Shown here piece after piece: positions 59,499 to 64,000 of a DNA stretch of 64,000 nucleotides. Every line of letters begins with the position of its first letter. The first letter of the stretch is position 1. Where the stretch lies: contig CAYNVO010000003.1 in the NCBI GenBank assembly GCA_964400675.1, forward strand, positions 124,001 through 188,000. Reading direction: 5' to 3'. A program made the translations under genes and the position numbers. The stretch is from 9FT-COMBO-48-23 sp964400675 (GTDB lineage Bacteria; Chloroflexota; Dehalococcoidia; GIF9; UBA5629). Below the pieces are notes generated by a model, which had not been told where the DNA came from, searched no databases, and saw only the letters and a program-made list of their open reading frames with translations.

Positions 59499-62400
59499 AC
59501 GATAAGAGCCTCAAAATCCTGCTGATTGAAGACAACGCCGGAGATGTCCGCCTGATTCGGGAAATGCTGGCCGAGGTAGCAGGTATGTCTTATAGCCTTG
59601 AGTCTGCTAGCCGGCTGTCGGCGGGTTTGGAGTGCCTGATCAAGCAGCAGTTCGACGTGGTCCTGTTAGACCTTGGTCTGCCTGATAGCCAGGGGCTTGA
59701 AACGCTCAACGAGATATACACTCAGACACCAACAACGCCGATTGTGGTACTTACCGGCCTCGGTGACGAGGCGATTGCCAACCAGGCAGTGCGTGAAGGT
59801 GCGCAGGACTATCTCTCGAAAGGCGACATAAACGGCAGGGTGTTGTGGCGTGTTATACGCTACGCCATTGAGCGCAAGTCGGCAGAGGAGGCGTTACACA
59901 AAGAGAAGCAGTTTGCAGAAAGTCTGATTGATACGGCACAGGCTATTATATTGGTACTAGATACTACAGGGCGTATTGTTAACTTCAATCGCTACATGGA
60001 AGAGGTTTCAGGATACCATCTTGAGGAAGTTCAGGGCAGAGACTGGTTTTCCACGTTCTTACCGGAGGACGACCAATATAGAATAAAAGAGCTGTTTCTC
60101 AAGGCTATAGATGGTATCCAGACCCGTAGCAGTGTCAATGCCATCATTACCAAAGATGGTAGAATCCGCGATATTGAGTGGTATGACAAGGTACTCAAAG
60201 ACCAAAATGGTGATACAGTGGGCTTGCTCGTTATTGGACAGGATGTCACCGAGCGCAAAAAGCTGGAGGTGGCGCTGGAAGAGAGCGAGCAATGGTACCG
60301 CCATATATTCGATAACGCCCCGTTTGGAATCGGTTTTGCCTCGATTGATGGGAAGGTGATAAACCTTAACAAGGCCATGGAGGTTATCACCGGATACTCG
60401 GCTGAGGAGTTCACTAAGATTAACCTGGCTGATACATACGTTAATAAGGCAGATAGAAAAGCGTTGCTGCAAGAAGTCAGGCGACATGGTGGAGTTATTG
60501 ACTATCCATTGGAACTTAGACGCAAAGATGGCACCGAATACGATGCTACTCTGAGTGTCAGATTGACCAGTATTGGTGATAGGCAGTTTCTTCAGACGGT
60601 ACTCAATGATGTCACCGAGCGCAAGCGGGCTGAGGAAGAACTGCGTCTCTCGGAGCAAAACTTCCGCGACTCGATAGAAAACTCGCCTCTGGGCGTACGC
60701 ATTGCCACCGAGGACGGAAAGACTCTTTACGCCAACCGGGCTTTGCTGGATATCTACGGCTACAGTAGCCTTGAGGAACTGGAAGCGGTGCCTAGAAAGC
60801 AGCGTCACACTCCTTCGAGCTACGCTGAGCATAAGAAAAGGGTAAAGAAGAGGAAACTGGGAGAATATATCCCACCAAATTATGAAGTTAGCATTGTGCG
60901 TAAGGATGGTGAAGTTAGAGAGCTATCAGTATCCCGTGGAGAAGTGCTGTGGGATGGTGAGAGGCAATTCCAGGTGCTGTATCAGGACATTACCGAGCGC
61001 AAGCAGGCGGAACAGGCTTTGTCAATTAAGCAAGCAGAACTGCAAATCATCCTCGATTCTGCTCCTTCCCTGATTTTCTACAAGGACAAAGATAACCGTT
61101 TTATCCGCGTGAACAAGGCATTGGCGGAACTCACTGGATTGTCGATAGAGCAGGTGGAAGGCAGAACTGCATATGAACTCTTCCCCAGTGATACAGAATT
61201 GTATTGGCAAGACGACCTGGAAGTCATCGCCTCTGGCCAGGCAAAGCTGAATATAATTGAACCGCTACAGTTGGCCACGGGCACTCACTGGGTTCGGACC
61301 CACAAAACACCTTATTTGAACGATAAGGGTGAAATTGTAGGGATTATCGGATTTTCAGAAGACATCACCGAGCGTAGGCAGGCTGAGGAGGCGCTGCGGC
61401 GATCCGAGGAGAAATACCGCAGCCTTTTCGAGCAGTCCATAGACCCGGTCTTTATCACCACGCAAGAAGGTATAATCGTTGATAGTAACCAATCAATGAT
61501 AAACCTCTTTGGCTATACGAGAGAAGAGCTTATAGGAATGGATGTCCGGAAAATATATATTAATCCCGAGGATCGGGCCAAGCTTCGGCAGGAGATAGGG
61601 CAACAGGGATTTGTTAAAGATTGGGAGATTAAGCTTCGTAAGAAAGATGGGACGGAGGTCGAATGCCTGCTCACGTCAGTTGCCCGGTGGGATGATGGCA
61701 AGAATATTCTCGGATACCAGGGCATCATCCGTGACATCAGCCAGCGCAAATTAGCAGAAGCAGAAAAGGAAGAAATAGAGCAGAAAGCCGAATTGGCAAG
61801 CCGTCTGGCTGCTGTTGGCGAGATGGCATCAGGCATTGCCCACGAGATAAATAACCCACTCACCGGTGTTATCGGCTATGCCCAATTGCTAAGCAAAAAA
61901 GAACTCCCTGAGGACATTAGAGAAGGTCTAGGGATCATTAATGATGGGGCTCAACGAGTAGCCGGCATCATAAAAAGACTGCTTACCTTTGCCCGCCAGT
62001 ACAAGCTAGAGCGAACACTTGTCAATATCAACAACATAATCGAAACCACCCTCAACTTGCGAAGCTATCAGTTGAAGACCAATAACATAGAGGTTACCAC
62101 CCGGCTGGCTCCTGACCTGCCCACTACCATTGCCGACGCCGGTCAACTCCAGCAGGTCTTCCTTAATTTAATCGTAAATGCCGAGACGGAGATGAAACAG
62201 GCGCACGGTAAAGGTAAGCTCTCAGTTAGGACAAGGCAGATGGATAACATCATCCGCATATCGTTTAAAGACGATGGTCCGGGTATAATTAAGAAAAACC
62301 TGGAAAGGATATTTAACCCCTTCTTTACTACCAGAAAGGTTGGTGAAGGAACCGGGCTTGGACTGAGCGTCTGTCACGGAATCATTGCTGAGCACGGCGG

Positions 62401-62932
62401 CAGGATACATGCCGAAAGCAAGTTAGGCAGAGGGGCTACCTTCATCGTAGAACTGCCTGTAATTACTGCAGACGAACAAATGGAATTGCCCGAACTGATT
62501 GCTGAGGGACATCAAAAGGTAACTAATGCCAGGATATTAGTAGTGGACGATGAGCCAGGGGTAAGGCAATTCTTAGCACAAGCGCTAACTGATGAAGGAC
62601 ACGAAGTCCAAAGTACAGATAATAGCGGGGACGCCTTGGAAATGATTAAGAGTCAGCAGTACAGTCTTATCCTGCTTGATATCAAGATGCCGGATATGAG
62701 TGGCATTGAATTATACAAGCGTATTCAAAAGATAGATAAATCGCTAGCCCATAAAGTGGTTTTCATCACCGGCGACGTTTTAGGAGTCAACACTGCGGCT
62801 TTCCTCTCCAGGACCAAAGCCCCTCATATCGTCAAACCCTTCGATACAGAACAGTTAAATAAGGACATAAGTCGTATCTTAACCGAGGGTGCACGGGTTT
62901 GGGTAAAGCGGCATGGGAAGGCTCGGGTTTAA
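59495..62932 (+). CDS. Hybrid sensor kinase: REC-PAS(x5)-HisKA-HATPase-REC
   Basis: An 1145-aa soluble kinase. Residues 6-125 are a receiver (Asp 59, Lys 109). Five PAS domains follow at about 140-255, 265-375, 385-500, 510-630 and 640-755, each ending in a D-(I/V)-(T/S)-(E/Q)-R-like linker. HisKA has the phosphorylated His in GIAHEINNPLTG. The HATPase contains NLIVNAE, DDGPGI and GTGLGLSVC. A second receiver at about 1015-1130 has Asp in LILLDIKMPDMSG. No membrane segment or signal peptide is seen. It may take phosphate at its N-terminal receiver from the upstream kinase and relay to the OmpR-type regulator downstream. Confidence 0.93.
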   Translation: MNDKSLKILLIEDNAGDVRLIREMLAEVAGMSYSLESASRLSAGLECLIKQQFDVVLLDLGLPDSQGLETLNEIYTQTPTTPIVVLTGLGDEAIANQAVREGAQDYLSKGDINGRVLWRVIRYAIERKSAEEALHKEKQFAESLIDTAQAIILVLDTTGRIVNFNRYMEEVSGYHLEEVQGRDWFSTFLPEDDQYRIKELFLKAIDGIQTRSSVNAIITKDGRIRDIEWYDKVLKDQNGDTVGLLVIGQDVTERKKLEVALEESEQWYRHIFDNAPFGIGFASIDGKVINLNKAMEVITGYSAEEFTKINLADTYVNKADRKALLQEVRRHGGVIDYPLELRRKDGTEYDATLSVRLTSIGDRQFLQTVLNDVTERKRAEEELRLSEQNFRDSIENSPLGVRIATEDGKTLYANRALLDIYGYSSLEELEAVPRKQRHTPSSYAEHKKRVKKRKLGEYIPPNYEVSIVRKDGEVRELSVSRGEVLWDGERQFQVLYQDITERKQAEQALSIKQAELQIILDSAPSLIFYKDKDNRFIRVNKALAELTGLSIEQVEGRTAYELFPSDTELYWQDDLEVIASGQAKLNIIEPLQLATGTHWVRTHKTPYLNDKGEIVGIIGFSEDITERRQAEEALRRSEEKYRSLFEQSIDPVFITTQEGIIVDSNQSMINLFGYTREELIGMDVRKIYINPEDRAKLRQEIGQQGFVKDWEIKLRKKDGTEVECLLTSVARWDDGKNILGYQGIIRDISQRKLAEAEKEEIEQKAELASRLAAVGEMASGIAHEINNPLTGVIGYAQLLSKKELPEDIREGLGIINDGAQRVAGIIKRLLTFARQYKLERTLVNINNIIETTLNLRSYQLKTNNIEVTTRLAPDLPTTIADAGQLQQVFLNLIVNAETEMKQAHGKGKLSVRTRQMDNIIRISFKDDGPGIIKKNLERIFNPFFTTRKVGEGTGLGLSVCHGIIAEHGGRIHAESKLGRGATFIVELPVITADEQMELPELIAEGHQKVTNARILVVDDEPGVRQFLAQALTDEGHEVQSTDNSGDALEMIKSQQYSLILLDIKMPDMSGIELYKRIQKIDKSLAHKVVFITGDVLGVNTAAFLSRTKAPHIVKPFDTEQLNKDISRILTEGARVWVKRHGKARV

Positions 62933-62998
62933 GTATTTTGATGTTGAGAGATGAGTTTATGGTGCAGCGCGAGCTAGCACAGGGGAGATGGTAGGATT

Positions 62999-63688
62999 AT
63001 GCGCCGACCACGCATTCTTATTGTTGATGATGACATTGCGGTGCTGAGATTTCTACAAGCTAACCTGCAAGCAGAAGGCTATGAGACGCTGACCTCTACT
63101 GACGGTGCTGAAGCTCTCCAAATCATTGAAAAGGAGCCCCTCGACTTGATAATTCTGGACATACTGATGCCCAATATGGATGGCTTTGAAGTCTGCCGCC
63201 GGGTTCGTGACTGGTTACAGATACCCATCATAATGCTAAGCACTCTCGAGCATGAGGCAGACAAGGTAAAGTGCCTTGACCTCGGTGCTGATGACTATCT
63301 CACTAAGCCATTCGGCACCCAGGAACTGATGGCAAGGGTCAGGGCAGTTTTTCGCCGCGCTGAAGCAGCTAAAGCTGTACCTGCCGAGCCTGTTTTCATT
63401 CGCGAAGACCTGGAAATTAACTTTATCGAAAGGAAAGTAACAGTTGCCGGCCGCGAGGTCAGATTGACACCAACGGAATACTGCCTTTTAAAGGAACTCG
63501 TCCTTAATGCTGGAAAGGTTCTCACTCACACCTACCTCTTAAACAGGGCATGGGGTCCTGAGTACAGGGAGGAGCGAGAGTATCTGCACGTTTTCATAAG
63601 TCGTCTACGGGTTAAGCTAGAGCCTGAGCCGGCGCATCCGAGATACTTTATCTCAGTGCCTGGCGTCGGCTATCAGTTTAAGCATTAG
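62999..63688 (+). CDS. OmpR/PhoB-family response regulator
   Basis: A 229-aa DNA-binding regulator. The receiver (1-120) has DDD at 10-12, Asp 54 in IILDILMPNMDG and Lys in DDYLTKPFG. A winged helix (about 130-226) shows VRLTPTEYCLLKELVLNAGKV and YLHVFISRLRVKLEP and ends GVGYQFKH. It is probably the output of the kinases upstream. The 66-base gap before it is spanned by no terminator. Confidence 0.95.
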   Translation: MRRPRILIVDDDIAVLRFLQANLQAEGYETLTSTDGAEALQIIEKEPLDLIILDILMPNMDGFEVCRRVRDWLQIPIIMLSTLEHEADKVKCLDLGADDYLTKPFGTQELMARVRAVFRRAEAAKAVPAEPVFIREDLEINFIERKVTVAGREVRLTPTEYCLLKELVLNAGKVLTHTYLLNRAWGPEYREEREYLHVFISRLRVKLEPEPAHPRYFISVPGVGYQFKH

Positions 63689-63718
63689 CACACAACCTGG
63701 ACAGCAAATAACAAAGTT

Positions 63719-63743
63719 ACGGGCACCCTTTCGGGGTGCCCGT
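63719..63743 (+). terminator. Hairpin after the response regulator
   Basis: ACGGGCACCC (63719-63728) pairs perfectly with GGGTGCCCGT (63734-63743) around TTTCG. Only a mixed CTTGCT follows, so it is a weak or factor-assisted terminator. Confidence 0.65.
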
Positions 63744-63876
63744 CTTGCTATCCGGGGAAAGTTTAGAAAATATTTAGAAATCTCCCCTCCATTTTTAGCC
63801 TCTGTTTAGCCTCGTTTGTTTAAATTAGTATTAACCGTCTTGAGTCGTATCAAGGCTTTTCATGGGGAGGAATCGT

Positions 63877-64000
63877 ATGGCAATAGAATTGCATGGTGAG
63901 ACCTTCTATAGAACGTCGGAGGCTTGTCAGTTAACTGGAATAAGCAGAGCTACCCTATTCCGCTGGCTGGCAATAGGACTCATTCAGGATGCACAGCACA
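63877..64000 (+). CDS. Helix-turn-helix protein, excisionase/MerR-like (partial, runs off the edge)
   Basis: The 41 codons visible encode FYRTSEACQLTGISRATLFRW, the helix-turn-helix of the HTH_17/excisionase or MerR class. ATG 63877 has GGGGAGG 6 bases upstream. The rest lies outside the window. It could be a regulator tied to the signalling operon, or part of an integrated element starting here. Confidence 0.7.
   Translation, partial: MAIELHGETFYRTSEACQLTGISRATLFRWLAIGLIQDAQH

Overview
The window looks like a chromosomal segment of an uncultured Dehalococcoidia-like bacterium (Chloroflexota). This is an inference from gene content: a two-polypeptide methylmalonyl-CoA mutase, many acyl-CoA enzymes, a translin homologue beside a two-domain thiamine-phosphate synthase and two FmdB zinc ribbons, a K+-independent membrane pyrophosphatase, and a shikimate cluster with a fused aroK-aroB. 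No rRNA, CRISPR array, prophage or recognised defence system is visible. Two tRNA genes are present: Glu(TTC) and Ala(CGC). Layout, 1-15 kb: a thiolase, a histidine phosphatase, argC and tRNA-Glu are followed by small zinc-finger and coiled-coil genes, a RimI-like acetyltransferase, and a thiamine-binding protein with pyrD. Next is a minus-strand methylmalonyl-CoA operon (mutase large subunit, acyl-CoA dehydrogenase, epimerase, B12 subunit) behind a clear promoter. Then come an FMN reductase, an ATP-grasp acyl-CoA ligase subunit, an acetolactate decarboxylase predicted to be a lipoprotein, tRNA-Ala, a GNAT protein and a VOC protein. Layout, 15-30 kb: a large catabolic island lies almost entirely on the minus strand. 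It holds an SCP-x-type thiolase with its DUF35 partner, an enoyl-CoA hydratase, a short-chain dehydrogenase, an acyl-CoA dehydrogenase with Asp at the usual catalytic Glu position, four CaiB/BaiF CoA-transferases (two of them overlapping) and a complete Liv-type ABC importer. The importer's binding protein is on the opposite strand behind its own promoter and terminator-like leader. The likely logic is import of a carboxylic acid, CoA transfer and beta-oxidation; the substrate is not known and may be alicyclic. Layout, 30-40 kb: a TRAP transporter (dctPQM) is followed directly by an acyl-CoA synthetase, so this is a second import-and-activate module. It sits behind divergent promoters and a long structured leader. 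An MFS transporter, a NEW3-domain protein with an ABC-2 exporter, and a metallo-hydrolase follow. Layout, 40-57 kb: this is the housekeeping block, with hppA, translin, thiE and fmdB on the minus strand, then alaS-ruvX-aroE-sppA-aroC-aroKB-ctaB-acdA-tgt on the plus strand. The tgt gene appears to start at an ATA codon. Layout, 57-64 kb: a signalling operon begins behind a strong promoter and a leader with a perfect terminator hairpin. It encodes a GAF histidine kinase, a four-helix-bundle (S23-like) gene flanked by inverted GC-rich repeats that looks like an inserted cassette, a CheY-like regulator, a REC-PAS5-kinase-REC hybrid and an OmpR-type regulator. An excisionase/MerR-like helix-turn-helix gene runs off the right edge. 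Many predicted promoters share a TAAAAT -10 box with a 17-base spacer.
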